A stretch of DNA of 64,000 bases, from positions 1,789,001-1,853,000 of the forward strand of contig NZ_CP014517.1 in assembly GCF_001577265.1 (NCBI RefSeq), read 5' to 3'. This DNA comes from Variovorax sp. PAMC 28711. GTDB lineage: Bacteria > Pseudomonadota > Gammaproteobacteria > Burkholderiales > Burkholderiaceae_C. A program made the translations under genes and the position numbers. This document shows positions 11,248 to 20,827 of this stretch, piece by piece; positions within the stretch are counted from its first letter, which is position 1; the number at the start of each line of letters is the position of its first letter. Below the pieces are notes generated by a model. It saw nothing but the letters and a program-made list of their open reading frames with translations. It was not told the origin of the DNA and ran no database searches.

Positions 11248-12132
11248 CTACTTCACACCGAAGAGGCTGGCTGCATTGCCCCACGCCACGCGCTGCGCCA
11301 CTGCGGGCGGTAAATCGCCGAGCCAGACGCGGTACCCGCGCATCAAATCGTCGTAGCTGCTCCAGCGCTGGTTCACCCAGGTGTCCGAGCCGACCAAGAA
11401 GCGGTCGGGGAACCGCAGGATCAGCTCACGCCATTCGGCGCACAACTTGCCATCGGCACAGGTGAGGCCGGGCCGATACGACAACTCACCCATCAGCAAC
11501 GGGTAGCGCACGAGCATCGCCCGCACACGCGACACCGGCGGACCCGAGATACCGGTGTGCGCCCAGATGAGGCGCAGCGACTGCCCTCTGGACGGCGCAT
11601 TGGCCATGAGCAGGTCGACCGCCACATCGTCGACATGGGCCAACACCGCAAGCTGCTTCTGTTCGGCCAGCGCGATCAATTTTTTCGCAACCGGGCCATC
11701 GGCGTTCGCGCTGTCGTACAGATGGAACTCGCCGATGCCACGGTACGGGCCGCTGGCCGTGCCGCGCGCAAGCTCGGCCTGCACCATGTCATAGATGGTG
11801 TCGTCGCGAAACCAGTTCGTGTAGTCGTCGCGATTGCGGTAGAGCCGCACGAACGGCACGACCGTGACGCCGGCCTCGCGCGTTTCGCGCGCCGCGGCCA
11901 AGGTTTGCGTGCCGGCATTGGGTCGCGAATTCGCGACGATCGCTTTCACGCCGTTGCGCTGCATGCGTGCCAGCGCTTCGGTCGGCGGGAACGGCCCGGT
12001 GTTGCCGTCCCACGCCTCCTGGTTGTAGTGCAGGTGCGTGTCGAACAGCGGGCCGGCGTAGTCGGCCGCGGCGGCAAACGTCGCCACGGCACTCGCCGCC
12101 CCGAGGACGACGCGCGCCAGCAGCGAACGCAT
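11248..12132 (-). CDS. Exported amidohydrolase-family (TIM-barrel) metal hydrolase
   Basis: Protein of 294 aa with an N-terminal signal peptide (to about residue 22, ending AAAA before DYAG). The motif FDTHLHYN is a typical HxH metal site of amidohydrolase-2-type enzymes. A second His in LAHVDD, WAHTG and the Asp in VGSDTW complete a plausible metal centre. The signal peptide makes it unusual, since most relatives are cytoplasmic. It overlaps the dienelactone hydrolase stop by one base on the same strand, so co-transcription is likely. The substrate is not deducible. Confidence 0.75.
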   Translation of the reverse strand: MRSLLARVVLGAASAVATFAAAADYAGPLFDTHLHYNQEAWDGNTGPFPPTEALARMQRNGVKAIVANSRPNAGTQTLAAARETREAGVTVVPFVRLYRNRDDYTNWFRDDTIYDMVQAELARGTASGPYRGIGEFHLYDSANADGPVAKKLIALAEQKQLAVLAHVDDVAVDLLMANAPSRGQSLRLIWAHTGISGPPVSRVRAMLVRYPLLMGELSYRPGLTCADGKLCAEWRELILRFPDRFLVGSDTWVNQRWSSYDDLMRGYRVWLGDLPPAVAQRVAWGNAASLFGVK

Positions 12133-12815
12133 CAGGCCAGGTGCTTGTTGAAGAAGTACAACGTGCGCTCCTTCGCGGTCGCGGCCGCGCCGGCGTTGTA
12201 GGAGCCGCGTTGATCGCAGTTGAAGCCGTGGCCGCAGTCGTAGACGTGCACCTCGACTTCAGGATGCGCTTTCTCGAAGGTCTCGATGGTGTCGAGCGGA
12301 ATCCAGTGGTCGTTGTTGCCGAAGTGTGCGAGCACCGGCACCTTCGGTTCGAGCGCGCTTTCTTCGGGTGTCGTCATGCCGCCGCCGTAATACGGTGCCG
12401 CGGCCGACAGGCCCGACACCTTGGCCGCCGCGCGCCAGGTCAGCAAGCCACCCCAGCAATAGCCGACCATGCCGACCTTGCCCGCCTTGCCCGCGTAGTC
12501 GACGGCTGCCTGCAGATCCTGCAGCACGCCGGGTTCCGGCAGCGCTTCGACGTCGGTCTTCAGGCCAAAGCCGGCCTTCATGTCCTCGTCGGTGTAGCCG
12601 AGCTCGACGCCCTGCTTCACACGATGGAAGGTGGCGGGCGCCACAGCCAGGTAACCCTCGGCCGCATACCCGTCGGCGACGTTGCGGATGTGCGAGTTGA
12701 CGCCGAAGATTTCCTGTACCACGACGACGGCGCCCTTCGGCGTGCCCTTGGGCTCTGCCACGTAGGCGGGAAAGGTGAAGCCGTCTGCGGCGGTGAGATC
12801 GATGAATTGACCCAT
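12132..12815 (-). CDS. Dienelactone hydrolase family protein
   Basis: Alpha/beta-hydrolase of 227 aa. The nucleophile elbow GYCWGG carries the catalytic Cys of dienelactone hydrolases. The acid is in NNDHWIP and the His in DCGHGFNCD. Dienelactone hydrolases open 4-carboxymethylenebutenolide in chlorocatechol degradation, but most genomic relatives have unknown substrates. Start is the ATG at 12815, with AGGAG seven bases upstream. An earlier in-frame ATG at 12821 overlaps the upstream stop as ATGA and is an alternative. Co-transcribed with the isomerase gene. Confidence 0.88.
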   Translation of the reverse strand: MGQFIDLTAADGFTFPAYVAEPKGTPKGAVVVVQEIFGVNSHIRNVADGYAAEGYLAVAPATFHRVKQGVELGYTDEDMKAGFGLKTDVEALPEPGVLQDLQAAVDYAGKAGKVGMVGYCWGGLLTWRAAAKVSGLSAAAPYYGGGMTTPEESALEPKVPVLAHFGNNDHWIPLDTIETFEKAHPEVEVHVYDCGHGFNCDQRGSYNAGAAATAKERTLYFFNKHLA

Positions 12816-12817
12816 GG

Positions 12818-13447
12818 TCATGCTCCTGCGTTGGTTGGTGTCGTCTTGAGGGCCCGCTCGACGAATTCGAGCCGGTCCTGTCCCCAGAAAATCTCGCCGT
12901 CGAGCACATAGCTCGGAGCGCCGAAAATGCCGGTGGCGATCGCTTCCTGCGTGTAGCTTTCGTAGCGCTCCTGCACGGCCTGGCTCTGCGACTGATCGCC
13001 TCGCCGGCCCGGCAATCCGCATTCTGCGATGAGCTCGTCGAGCACCTTCGGATCGGCGATGTTGCGCTCCTGCGACCACACCGCAGTGAAGATCGCGCCG
13101 CACAGTTTCATCGCCGCATCCACGCCATCGTTCAGATCGACGGCGATGATGAGCTTGGCCGCGTCGTCGCCCGCGACCGGAAAGAACTTCGGCTTGGGAT
13201 TCAGCGGCAGCGAGAGATGCGTCGAAAAACGTCCCAGGTCCACCAGCCGGTAGGCCTGGCGCTGCGGCGCGCGCTTGCCGAGCGGCAACCCGCCCGACAC
13301 CGGGAACACGCTGCCAAGGTCAACCGGCCTCACACGCACCTTGGCGCCGGCGGTACGTGCAATCGCTGCGAAGCGGGCGTGGCCCAGATAGGTCCACGGA
13401 CTTTGCGGCGCAAAGTAGTAGTCGATGGTGCGTGCGGTCGAGCTCAC
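12818..13447 (-). CDS. 2-hydroxychromene-2-carboxylate isomerase family (DsbA-like) protein
   Basis: Cytoplasmic thioredoxin-fold enzyme of 209 aa in the DsbA/kappa-GST group. The start IDYYFAPQSPWTYLG matches the isomerase family, in which a Ser replaces the redox Cys. The C-terminal GIFGAPSYVLDGEIFWGQDRLEFVERAL is diagnostic. Relatives isomerise 2-hydroxychromene-2-carboxylate in naphthalene catabolism using glutathione. Here it is first in a three-gene minus-strand unit with a dienelactone hydrolase and an amidohydrolase, which hints at aromatic-compound degradation but does not prove it. Confidence 0.85.
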   Translation of the reverse strand: MSSTARTIDYYFAPQSPWTYLGHARFAAIARTAGAKVRVRPVDLGSVFPVSGGLPLGKRAPQRQAYRLVDLGRFSTHLSLPLNPKPKFFPVAGDDAAKLIIAVDLNDGVDAAMKLCGAIFTAVWSQERNIADPKVLDELIAECGLPGRRGDQSQSQAVQERYESYTQEAIATGIFGAPSYVLDGEIFWGQDRLEFVERALKTTPTNAGA

Positions 13448-13519
13448 GGGCTGCCTCCTCGGTGATGTAATCGACCGGGAGTTTTAACTGACGCGCAGCT
13501 TTTGTGCAGGAGGCGGGAT

Positions 13520-14266
13520 TTGGAACAAGTGCTCTTGGTCACCGGCGGCAGCCGCGGCATCGGCGCGGCCACCGCCCTCCTCGCCGCGCGCCGCGGTTAC
13601 GCCGTCGCCGTCAACTACACAAGCAATGCGGCGGCGGCCGACGAAGTCGTGCGCGCGATTCGCGCCGAAGGCGGCAAGGCGATCGCCGTGCAGGCCGACG
13701 TCGGCGACGAGGCGCAGGTGGTCGCGATGTTCCGCACGGTCGACGCGACGCTCGGCCGGCTCACCGCGCTGGTCAACAACGCGGGCGTCGTCGACATGCA
13801 GGCGCGCGTGGACGAGATGAGCGTCGCGCGGCTCGAACGCATGATGCGCATCAACGTGATCGGCAGCTTCGTCTGTGCACGCGAAGCGGTGCTGCGCATG
13901 AGCACGCGACACGGTGGCCGCGGCGGCGCGATCGTCAATGTGTCGAGCGCCGCCTCGCGGCTCGGCTCGCCCGGCCAGTACGTGGACTACGCTGCGAGCA
14001 AGGGCGCGATCGACACCTTCACGAACGGTCTTGCGAAGGAAGTCGCCGACGAAGGCGTCCGCGTGAACGCGGTCCGGCCCGGGCTCATCGACACCGAGAT
14101 CCACGCCTCCGGCGGCCTGCCCGAACGCGCTGCGCAACTCGCGCCCACGGTGCCGATGAAGCGCACCGGCTCGGCCGAAGAAATCGCCCATGCGATCGTG
14201 TGGCTGCTGTCGGCCGAAGCGAGCTACACCACGGGCGCGTTCCTCGACGTTTCGGGTGGCCGCTGA
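13520..14266 (+). CDS. SDR-family NAD(P)-dependent oxidoreductase
   Basis: Short-chain dehydrogenase of 248 aa. The cofactor loop is TGGSRGIG, NNAG is present, and the catalytic Ser-Tyr-Lys appear as VSSAAS and YVDYAASKGA. The C-terminus GAFLDVSGGR is classical. Start is a TTG at 13520, chosen because AGGAGG (13508-13513) lies six bases before it; no ATG fits. It diverges from the isomerase gene, and marC follows one base after its stop. Substrate unknown; FabG-like enzymes are the closest in form. Confidence 0.88.
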   Translation: MEQVLLVTGGSRGIGAATALLAARRGYAVAVNYTSNAAAADEVVRAIRAEGGKAIAVQADVGDEAQVVAMFRTVDATLGRLTALVNNAGVVDMQARVDEMSVARLERMMRINVIGSFVCAREAVLRMSTRHGGRGGAIVNVSSAASRLGSPGQYVDYAASKGAIDTFTNGLAKEVADEGVRVNAVRPGLIDTEIHASGGLPERAAQLAPTVPMKRTGSAEEIAHAIVWLLSAEASYTTGAFLDVSGGR

Positions 14267-14267
14267 C

Positions 14268-14918
14268 ATGGCGACCTCGATGGACCTGATCAAGCCGCTG
14301 GTCACGTTGGTGGCGATCGTCAACCCGCTGGCCATCGTTCCGTTCTTCATCCACTACACGCAGGGCTACAGCGATGCGCAGCGCAAGCGCACCGTCGTGG
14401 TGTCGGCCTTCAGCGCGTTCGTGGTCATCGCGACCAGCGCGTTGCTCGGGCTGCAGTTGCTGAGCTTCTTCGGCATCTCGATCGCGAGCTTCCAGGTCGG
14501 CGGCGGGCTGCTGCTGCTGCTGAGTTCGCTCTCGATGCTGAACGCGCAACCGGCCGAGCAGAAGAGCAACCCCGAGGAAATCCGCGCGACCGAAGTGAAG
14601 GCGTCGATGGGCGCCTCCATCGCGGTGGTGCCCCTCACCATCCCGCTCCTGACCGGCCCGGCCACGATGTCGACCGTGGTGATCTACGCCGAGAAAACGC
14701 GCCACCTCTGGGAACTGCTGGTGCTGGTCGGCTACGGCGTGGTGGTGGCGCTGGCGACGGCGGTGGCGTTCTCGCTGGCCGACCCGATCGCACGCGTGCT
14801 CGGCAAGACCGGCATCAACATCATGACGCGGCTGATGGGGCTGATCCTCGCCGCGCTGGCGGTGGAGGTGATGTCGGACGGGCTGACGAAGCTCTTTCCT
14901 GCGCTGCACGGGGCGTAG
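14268..14918 (+). CDS. MarC-family integral membrane protein
   Basis: Six-helix inner-membrane protein of 216 aa. The start PLVTLVAIVNPLAIVPFF, the central VPLTIPLLTGPATMSTVV and the C-terminal MTRLMGLILAALAVE are MarC hallmarks. It was once thought to confer multiple antibiotic resistance, but the family function is unknown. It starts one base after the SDR stop, so the two are probably translated from one message. The 282 bp to the next gene show nothing recognisable. Confidence 0.92.
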   Translation: MATSMDLIKPLVTLVAIVNPLAIVPFFIHYTQGYSDAQRKRTVVVSAFSAFVVIATSALLGLQLLSFFGISIASFQVGGGLLLLLSSLSMLNAQPAEQKSNPEEIRATEVKASMGASIAVVPLTIPLLTGPATMSTVVIYAEKTRHLWELLVLVGYGVVVALATAVAFSLADPIARVLGKTGINIMTRLMGLILAALAVEVMSDGLTKLFPALHGA

Positions 14919-15200
14919 CGCGGTTTCGCCGAAGCGTTGTGCAGGTGCGGGTGCGCAAAGCCGCGCATCGGGTGCACTGCGATCTCGATCGCTGATCCTT
15001 GCGAGGCTGATGCCGCAAGCCTTCTTCATGGCGCACGGGATACAGGCTTCATCGGCTTGCAACTCGCCCAACCTCGACATTTGGAAACCCGATCTCCCCG
15101 CGGATTGCGGCCCGTCGCGTCTACACGCGGATCGCTTGCGAACCCGCAGGTTGACCCCCACCGTTGAAGTCATCGCTCAGGAAGACTGCGATGCGAGGTC

Positions 15201-16163
15201 TTAAGTTTTCCGCCTGCGGCGCGTCTTGCTGGATGCTTGGACGGCGGGCAGGTGCAGATCCGGCTGCTCTGCCGCCAGCGCAGGTCGCTGTGCGAGCAAC
15301 TGCTCCAGCCGCTCCATGCGGTGCCGGTGCAACGTGGTAATCGCGTAGAAGTTTTCCTGCAGCTGTGAAGATCGCCCGACCGTCACCAGCGCACCATCAC
15401 GGAGTTCGTCCTGCACCACCACCTCGGGCAGCACCGTGAGCCAGCCGCTGTCGCGCGCTACGAGGCGCAGCATCGCCATGTCATCGACCTCTGCCCGCAA
15501 ACGAGGGGTGACGCCCGCAGCCACGCACAGTGCGTCGAACTGCCCGCGCGACGCGTGGCGCGGACCTGGCAGTGCCAGCTCCAGCCCGTCGAGATCTTCG
15601 GGCATGCGCAGCGTGCGCCCACGCCACGTCGACGCCGGGCCGACGAGCGAGATGTCCTGGCTGCCCAGGAACCGGCAGTGCAGCGGCCGATCCGGATCGG
15701 CCGGCACCGCCTCGTTGGCGAGCACGACGTCAAGCTGGTGTTGAAGCAGGCGAGTGAGCAGCTCTTCGAGCATTCCTGACTCCAGCGTGAGCGTCACCGT
15801 CGGATCGGCGAGCAGCGGCTGGATCCAGTTCTCCTGGTAGTTGCGCGACAGCGTTGCGACGCTTCCTACGCGCAACCGCACCATGCCCCCGTCGCTGCCT
15901 TGCAACCGGCCTAGCAGTTCCTGACCGAGCCCGAAGATGTTCTCGGCATAGGACAGCACGACCTGCCCCGTGTCAGTCAGAACAAGACGGCGACCCGTGC
16001 GCTCGAACAACGCTTCCCCGAGGCGGTCTTCTAGCTGGCGGATCTGATTTGAGAGCGCCGACTGGGATACGTGCAACTCATTCGCCACCTGCGTGAGATG
16101 CCCGACCTTGGCGACACGCCAGAAATACAGGAGGTGATGGAAATTCAGCTGATCGATCTTCAT
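15201..16163 (-). CDS. LysR-family regulator of the dab genes
   Basis: LysR protein of 320 aa. The helix-turn-helix in FWRVAKVGHLTQVANELHVSQSALSNQIRQLE resembles the NhaR/CbbR-like branch. The effector domain is followed by a basic tail ending KTRRRRKT. It diverges from dabB, with only about 97 bp between the two starts. A 23-bp inverted repeat (16162-16184) overlaps its own start codon, which suggests autoregulation together with control of dab. A CO2/bicarbonate or redox signal is plausible for a dab-linked regulator but is inferred. Confidence 0.9.
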   Translation of the reverse strand: MKIDQLNFHHLLYFWRVAKVGHLTQVANELHVSQSALSNQIRQLEDRLGEALFERTGRRLVLTDTGQVVLSYAENIFGLGQELLGRLQGSDGGMVRLRVGSVATLSRNYQENWIQPLLADPTVTLTLESGMLEELLTRLLQHQLDVVLANEAVPADPDRPLHCRFLGSQDISLVGPASTWRGRTLRMPEDLDGLELALPGPRHASRGQFDALCVAAGVTPRLRAEVDDMAMLRLVARDSGWLTVLPEVVVQDELRDGALVTVGRSSQLQENFYAITTLHRHRMERLEQLLAQRPALAAEQPDLHLPAVQASSKTRRRRKT

Positions 16164-16184
16164 TGTTCTCTTAAAAAGAACAAT
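16162..16184. promoter_or_regulatory. Inverted repeat operator between lysR and dabB
   Basis: Perfect 8-bp arms ATTGTTCT and AGAACAAT with a 7-bp spacer, containing a T-N11-A core as in LysR boxes. A further half-site GTTCTTAT follows a few bases later. It overlaps the LysR gene start codon. Confidence 0.6.
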
Positions 16185-16260
16185 ACGTTCTTATCAATGA
16201 ATTTTACAGAACACAATGCCGCTCGCATCATGAACCGATCTTTTTTCGGGTGGACCCGTG

Positions 16261-17802
16261 ATGACTCTTACAAGTGTGCTTTTGTCGGCCTGCAGCCTCA
16301 TGCCTGCAATCCTGATGTTGGCGGCCACGCCGCATCGGCGCAATGCGGACATGCCGGCAGTCTGGCAGCGTTTCCGAGTGCTGGCGGTGGTCGCGCTCGC
16401 AGGCACGGCAGCAAGCCTGGGGCTGCAAACTCTTGCCACGCCGAACGCGCCGGTCCCGCTTGTTACGGGCCTTGCCGTCGACCTCACGGGCGCCTGGATG
16501 GCGTTGCTGGTGCAGTTGCTTGGCACCGTGATCGGCGTGTTCTCGTCGCGCTACCTGCAGGGTGAGCCAGGCCAACCGCGCTACGTGGCCGCGCTCAGCG
16601 GCGTGCTGGCCGCAGTACACGTGCTGCTGCTGGCAGACCATTGGCTGGTGTTGATCGCTGCCTGGGCGACTGTCGGGCTGGCCTTGCAGCACCTTCTGTG
16701 TTTCTACGCCGGTCGCCCCTTCGCCCTGCTGGCGGCACACAAGAAGCGCGTGGCCGACCGCCTGGCCGATGTGCTGCTGATCGCCGCTGCGGCCTTGGCC
16801 TGGCACGAGGTCGGGTCCGGCTCTTTGTCGGACTTGTGGCGCCATCTCGAGGCCGGTGCGCCGTCGATGGCGCTGCAGGCCAGCGCGATCTGCCTGGCCC
16901 TTGCGGTCGTGCTGCGCACCGCACTGCTGCCCGTTCACGGCTGGCTGATCCAGGTGATGGAGGCGCCGACGCCGGTGTCGGCGCTGCTGCATGCGGGAGT
17001 GATCAACCTCGGCGGCTTCGTGCTGATCCGCTTTGCGCCCTTGCTCGACGCAGCGCCGATCGCGCGCTGGTTGCTGGTCGGCATCGGCCTGATCACCGCG
17101 CTCCTTGCCGGCCTGGTGATGCTCACGCGGATCAGCATCAAGGTGCGTCTGGCCTGGTCGACCGTGGCCCAGATGGGCTTCATGGTGATGGAGTGTGGCC
17201 TGGGGTTGTACACGCTGGCGATGCTCCACCTGATCGGTCATTCGCTCTACAAGGCGCATGCCTTCCTCGCCGCCTCCAGCGCGGTGGAATCGGCGCGCCT
17301 GCGCACGATGCGCGGTGTCCTGGCGCCTTCGGTCACGAGCCTCTGGGCCGCGCCGCTGGCGTCCGCAGCCCTGGTGGCGGCCCTGCTCCTGCTGCATGCG
17401 GTGGTGTTTCAGGTCGCTGCCTGGCCCTGGTGGTGGAGCGGTGTGCTGGCGCTGGCCTGGGCACCGCTGCTTTGGGCGCCGTCGAAGCGATATCCGGACG
17501 CGCCCGGTGAAGTGCGCGGCGCCCTCACCGGCACCGGCATGGTGGCCGCGCTGTTGCTGGCCGCGATGATCGGCCACGCGCTGCCCTTCGGCGTGCATGA
17601 CAGGCCGCAGGGGGTGGCCGGCCTGGTGGCGCTGGCCGGCATGGCGGCGCTCTACGCCAGCCTGGCCCTGCTGCACGCCCGCCCGGCGGGTTTAACCACC
17701 TGGCGCCGCTGGATCTATGCCGGCTTCTATGTCGACGAGCACGCCACGCGCGCCGCGCTGCGGCTGTGGCCGGCGCGCTGGACCGTGGTCGCCGCCGATT
17801 GA
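16261..17802 (+). CDS. dabB: DAB inorganic-carbon transporter, membrane subunit DabB
   Basis: Polytopic protein of 513 aa related to the proton-pumping NuoL/MrpA antiporter-type subunits. The segment EAPTPVSALLHAGVINLGGFVLIR is the conserved antiporter core, and IGHSLYKAHAFL the second signature. It is shorter than NuoL and sits directly before a DUF2309 gene, which is the DabB-DabA arrangement. DabB is thought to couple ion movement to DabA-catalysed CO2 hydration, accumulating bicarbonate in the cell. Start is the ATG at 16261; a GTG one codon earlier is possible. No other Nuo or Mrp genes are nearby. Confidence 0.9.
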   Translation: MTLTSVLLSACSLMPAILMLAATPHRRNADMPAVWQRFRVLAVVALAGTAASLGLQTLATPNAPVPLVTGLAVDLTGAWMALLVQLLGTVIGVFSSRYLQGEPGQPRYVAALSGVLAAVHVLLLADHWLVLIAAWATVGLALQHLLCFYAGRPFALLAAHKKRVADRLADVLLIAAAALAWHEVGSGSLSDLWRHLEAGAPSMALQASAICLALAVVLRTALLPVHGWLIQVMEAPTPVSALLHAGVINLGGFVLIRFAPLLDAAPIARWLLVGIGLITALLAGLVMLTRISIKVRLAWSTVAQMGFMVMECGLGLYTLAMLHLIGHSLYKAHAFLAASSAVESARLRTMRGVLAPSVTSLWAAPLASAALVAALLLLHAVVFQVAAWPWWWSGVLALAWAPLLWAPSKRYPDAPGEVRGALTGTGMVAALLLAAMIGHALPFGVHDRPQGVAGLVALAGMAALYASLALLHARPAGLTTWRRWIYAGFYVDEHATRAALRLWPARWTVVAAD

Positions 17803-17822
17803 CCCGAAACGAGGAACCACCC

Positions 17823-20384
17823 ATGCAAACCTTTCTAACCCCGCCCGCCGAACCCGGCCACCGCCTGCAGCCAGAACCGTCGGCCAACGTCGACATCAAC
17901 CGCCGCATTGACGCCGCCTGCGCACAGGCCTGCAGCGCCATTGCACCGGCCTGGCCGCTGGACCGCGCCATTGCCGTCAATCCGCACTGGGAGCGAATCG
18001 GCCACAGCGTGCGCACCGTGGCCGCGCGCATGGCGGTGCTGGGCGACATCCGCGTTTTTCCACCGCGTGCGATGCTGTGCGAGGCCTGGGCGTCTGGCCG
18101 CATCGTCGCCGCCGACATCGACGAAGCGCTGGCGCAACTTCCCGCCGCCCGGGTCGCCGGCCTGAACGCCGACCAGGCCGTGGCTGCGCTCACCGAGAGG
18201 CCCGATCTGCCCCGGCTGCCCCTGCTGATCGACGTGCTCGACGACGACCCGCAGGGCCAGCGGCGGCTCTCGTGGCGGCAGGCCATCACCCATCAGGTGA
18301 GCCAGGTCTGCGCCGCCTACTTCGACGTCCACCAGGCCGATTGGCAGCCCGACCGGGGAGGCGGGCTCTACACCTTCTGGCGCACGACGCTGACGCACGA
18401 CCACGGCATCGGCGTGCTGATGGGCCTGCCCGACATCGCCCGTGGCCTGGCCGCACTCCCCGCCACTCGCGAGGACGCCGAACGCTGGGTACTGCGTCGG
18501 CTGGGATTGCCGCAAGAAGCCTGGGCCGACTACCTCGAAGCCGTCCTGCTCACAGTGAACGGCTGGGCATCGTGGTGCGCCTACCTCGCTTGGGAGGCTC
18601 GCTTGGCGGGCGACAGCGACACGCACCTGCGTGACCTGCTCGCGATCCGACTGGCCTGGGGCGCGATCTTGCTCGAGTGCCGCGACGACAAGGCGGCGCA
18701 ACGCGCCTTTTCCGCCCTGCAGGTCGAATGGGACCGTGCGCCCGCGCTGCTGCAGCAGGCCGAGAACGCCTTGGTGGTCGACGAGGCCTGGCAGCTCGCG
18801 TTCGAGCTGGGCTACCAGCGTGGTCTGGCACAGCGGCTGCGGGCTGTCGCGCCGCTGCCGGCCACGCCGGCAGATAAGTCGCGCCTGGACTCGGGCGTCG
18901 AGGTCCAGGCCGCCTTCTGCATCGACGTGCGCAGCGAACCCTTGCGCCGGGCCATCGAAGCGACCTGGCCGGCGGTACAGACCGTCGGCTTCGCCGGTTT
19001 CTTCGGCCTGCCGGTGGCCTACACACCGCTGGCCACCGAAGCGCGGCGCCCGCAGTTGCCCGGTCTCCTGGCACCCACCCTGGAGGTGACCGAGCGCGTG
19101 GCCGACACCCTCTCCGACTTCGGCCCACCCGGTGACGCCCTGCAGGCTTGCGCCCGCCAGGCCCGGCTGACCCGCTTCGCCGACGCCGACCGTTGGGGCG
19201 CTGGCAGCCGCTGGCCGAACGCGGCCTTTTCGTCGGTCGAGGCGATCGGGGCCGGGTATCTGGGCAAGCTGGCGCGGTGGCTGCGCCCGTCGGCCGCCGC
19301 ACGCCGCTCGGTCGACAGCGCCGGGCTCGGGCCGCGCTACCAATCGGTGTGCCGGCCCGTGCTCAGCGGTCTGGATCTCGATGCCAAGGTGGACTTGGGC
19401 GCGCGCGTACTGCATGCCATGGGCTTGGACTTTGGCCTCGCACCGCTGGTGCTGCTGGTCGGCCATGGCAGCCAGAGCGCCAACAACGCGCAGGCGGCCG
19501 CGCTGGACTGCGGGGCCTGTTGCGGCCAGACCGGCGAGGTCAATGCGCGTGTGCTGGCGTGGCTGTTGAACGAGCCGGAGGTGCAGGCTAACCTGCGGGC
19601 TCGTGGTCTTGCAGTGCCCGCTGACGTGGCGTTCGTCGCTGCGCTGCACAACACGACCACCGACGAAATCGAGGGCTTCGACCTCGATCTGCTGGACGAC
19701 GTCGCGCGGGTGCGCTGGGCACGGTTGCAGAGCGTGTTCCTGCACGCCGGTGACCAGGTCCGTCGCGAGCGTGCCACGGGGCTCGGACTCGACCCCCGCT
19801 CGCCGCATGCCACGTTGCTGCAGCAGCTGCGCCGCCGCGCCAACGACGGCGCCCAGACGCGGCCGGAGTGGGGCTTGGCCGGCAATGCGGCCTTCCTCAT
19901 CGCGCCGCGCGCCCGCAGCCTGGGTGCCGTGCTCGACGGCCGCGCCTTCCTGCACGACTACGACGCTGCCCAGGACGCAGACGGCAGCGTCCTGGAGCTG
20001 CTGATGACCGCGCCGATGCTGGTGACGCACTGGATCAACTGGCAGTACCACGCATCCACCTGCGATCCGAGTCGCCTGGGCAGTGGCAACAAGCTGCTGC
20101 ACAACGTGGTCGGCGGACGCATCGGTGTCTTCGAAGGCAACGGAGGCGACCTGCGAATCGGCCTGGCACAGCAGTCGTTACACGACGGCACGCGTTGGCG
20201 GCACGAGCCGTTGCGCCTGACGGTCATCATCGACGCCCATGCCGAGGCAATTGAGCGCGTGATCGCCCTGCACCCCGTCGTGCGCCAACTGCTCCACAAC
20301 GATTGGTTCCACCTGTGGCGCTTTGCTGATGGCGGCGGTTTCAAGCGCTATTCGCAAGGCCAGTGGATTGCGGTCGTGGCGTGA
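17823..20384 (+). CDS. dabA: DAB inorganic-carbon transporter, catalytic subunit DabA (DUF2309)
   Basis: Cytoplasmic-face protein of 853 aa with a beta-carbonic-anhydrase-like zinc site. The expected ligands are visible: Cys366 and Asp368 in AFCIDVRSE, His548 in VGHGSQSANN and Cys563 in LDCGACCG. The 15-residue His-Cys spacing is the same as in the characterised Halothiobacillus enzyme. With DabB it hydrates CO2 in an energy-coupled, one-way fashion. Start is the ATG at 17823 with GAGGAA upstream, 20 bp after dabB. The gene is intact, so the system is probably functional. Confidence 0.92.
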   Translation: MQTFLTPPAEPGHRLQPEPSANVDINRRIDAACAQACSAIAPAWPLDRAIAVNPHWERIGHSVRTVAARMAVLGDIRVFPPRAMLCEAWASGRIVAADIDEALAQLPAARVAGLNADQAVAALTERPDLPRLPLLIDVLDDDPQGQRRLSWRQAITHQVSQVCAAYFDVHQADWQPDRGGGLYTFWRTTLTHDHGIGVLMGLPDIARGLAALPATREDAERWVLRRLGLPQEAWADYLEAVLLTVNGWASWCAYLAWEARLAGDSDTHLRDLLAIRLAWGAILLECRDDKAAQRAFSALQVEWDRAPALLQQAENALVVDEAWQLAFELGYQRGLAQRLRAVAPLPATPADKSRLDSGVEVQAAFCIDVRSEPLRRAIEATWPAVQTVGFAGFFGLPVAYTPLATEARRPQLPGLLAPTLEVTERVADTLSDFGPPGDALQACARQARLTRFADADRWGAGSRWPNAAFSSVEAIGAGYLGKLARWLRPSAAARRSVDSAGLGPRYQSVCRPVLSGLDLDAKVDLGARVLHAMGLDFGLAPLVLLVGHGSQSANNAQAAALDCGACCGQTGEVNARVLAWLLNEPEVQANLRARGLAVPADVAFVAALHNTTTDEIEGFDLDLLDDVARVRWARLQSVFLHAGDQVRRERATGLGLDPRSPHATLLQQLRRRANDGAQTRPEWGLAGNAAFLIAPRARSLGAVLDGRAFLHDYDAAQDADGSVLELLMTAPMLVTHWINWQYHASTCDPSRLGSGNKLLHNVVGGRIGVFEGNGGDLRIGLAQQSLHDGTRWRHEPLRLTVIIDAHAEAIERVIALHPVVRQLLHNDWFHLWRFADGGGFKRYSQGQWIAVVA

Positions 20385-20827
20385 AGTAGCGCATGCAGAT
20401 GGGCTTGCTGTGCGCATGCGAACCGGCATCCTGGCGGCCCTCTTCGGCACCGTTGCCGCTCTCGTTCATGCGTCACCCGTCTTCCCGGGGACACAGTGAC
20501 GCACGCCCGCCAACAGCACGCACCCCAACACACGCGGACCGACGGCACGCCGGCGCTGCTGCCCGCCGATGCGGCCGGCGGCCTGACCGTCGAAGCTGCT
20601 AGGTCATTTGCCTCACCCAGCCCCGCTTGGTGAAAGTGGTGACCCCTCGTGCTGGCCATCCATCTCGAATTCCATCGGTGCCATCGACCGGCTTTTTCTC
20701 GCTCTGAATAAGAGCCCGCACCAGAAGAGCGACGGTAGCTCGGACGCCCACCGCTTCGAGGCTGCGTGCGTTAACGCACAGACGCTTCGCCGCCAGTGGC
20801 CGAGCATTCGGCGAGGAGGATTCAGAA
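20385..20827. other. 443-bp gap without a convincing gene
   Basis: Only short, unsupported reading frames occur (the longest candidate is about 45 codons from a GTG near 20496, without a ribosome site). A perfect 14-bp palindrome lies near the right end. The stretch may be decayed coding sequence, but no homology could be recognised by eye. Confidence 0.4.
20766..20779. promoter_or_regulatory. Perfect palindrome upstream of the cupin-sdhCD genes
   Basis: GTGCGTTAACGCAC, a 14-bp perfect palindrome, lies 48 bp before the cupin ATG. The position suits an operator. It does not match the FNR, NsrR or Fur consensus as remembered. Confidence 0.4.

Noticed and set aside
14919..15200. Possible gene or insertion-sequence remnant between marC and the LysR gene
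   Set aside because: Short frames on both strands have no recognisable motif, ribosome site or terminal repeats.
20496..20633. 45-codon frame downstream of dabA
   Set aside because: GTG start without a ribosome site and no similarity to the PII-like proteins sometimes found near dab genes.
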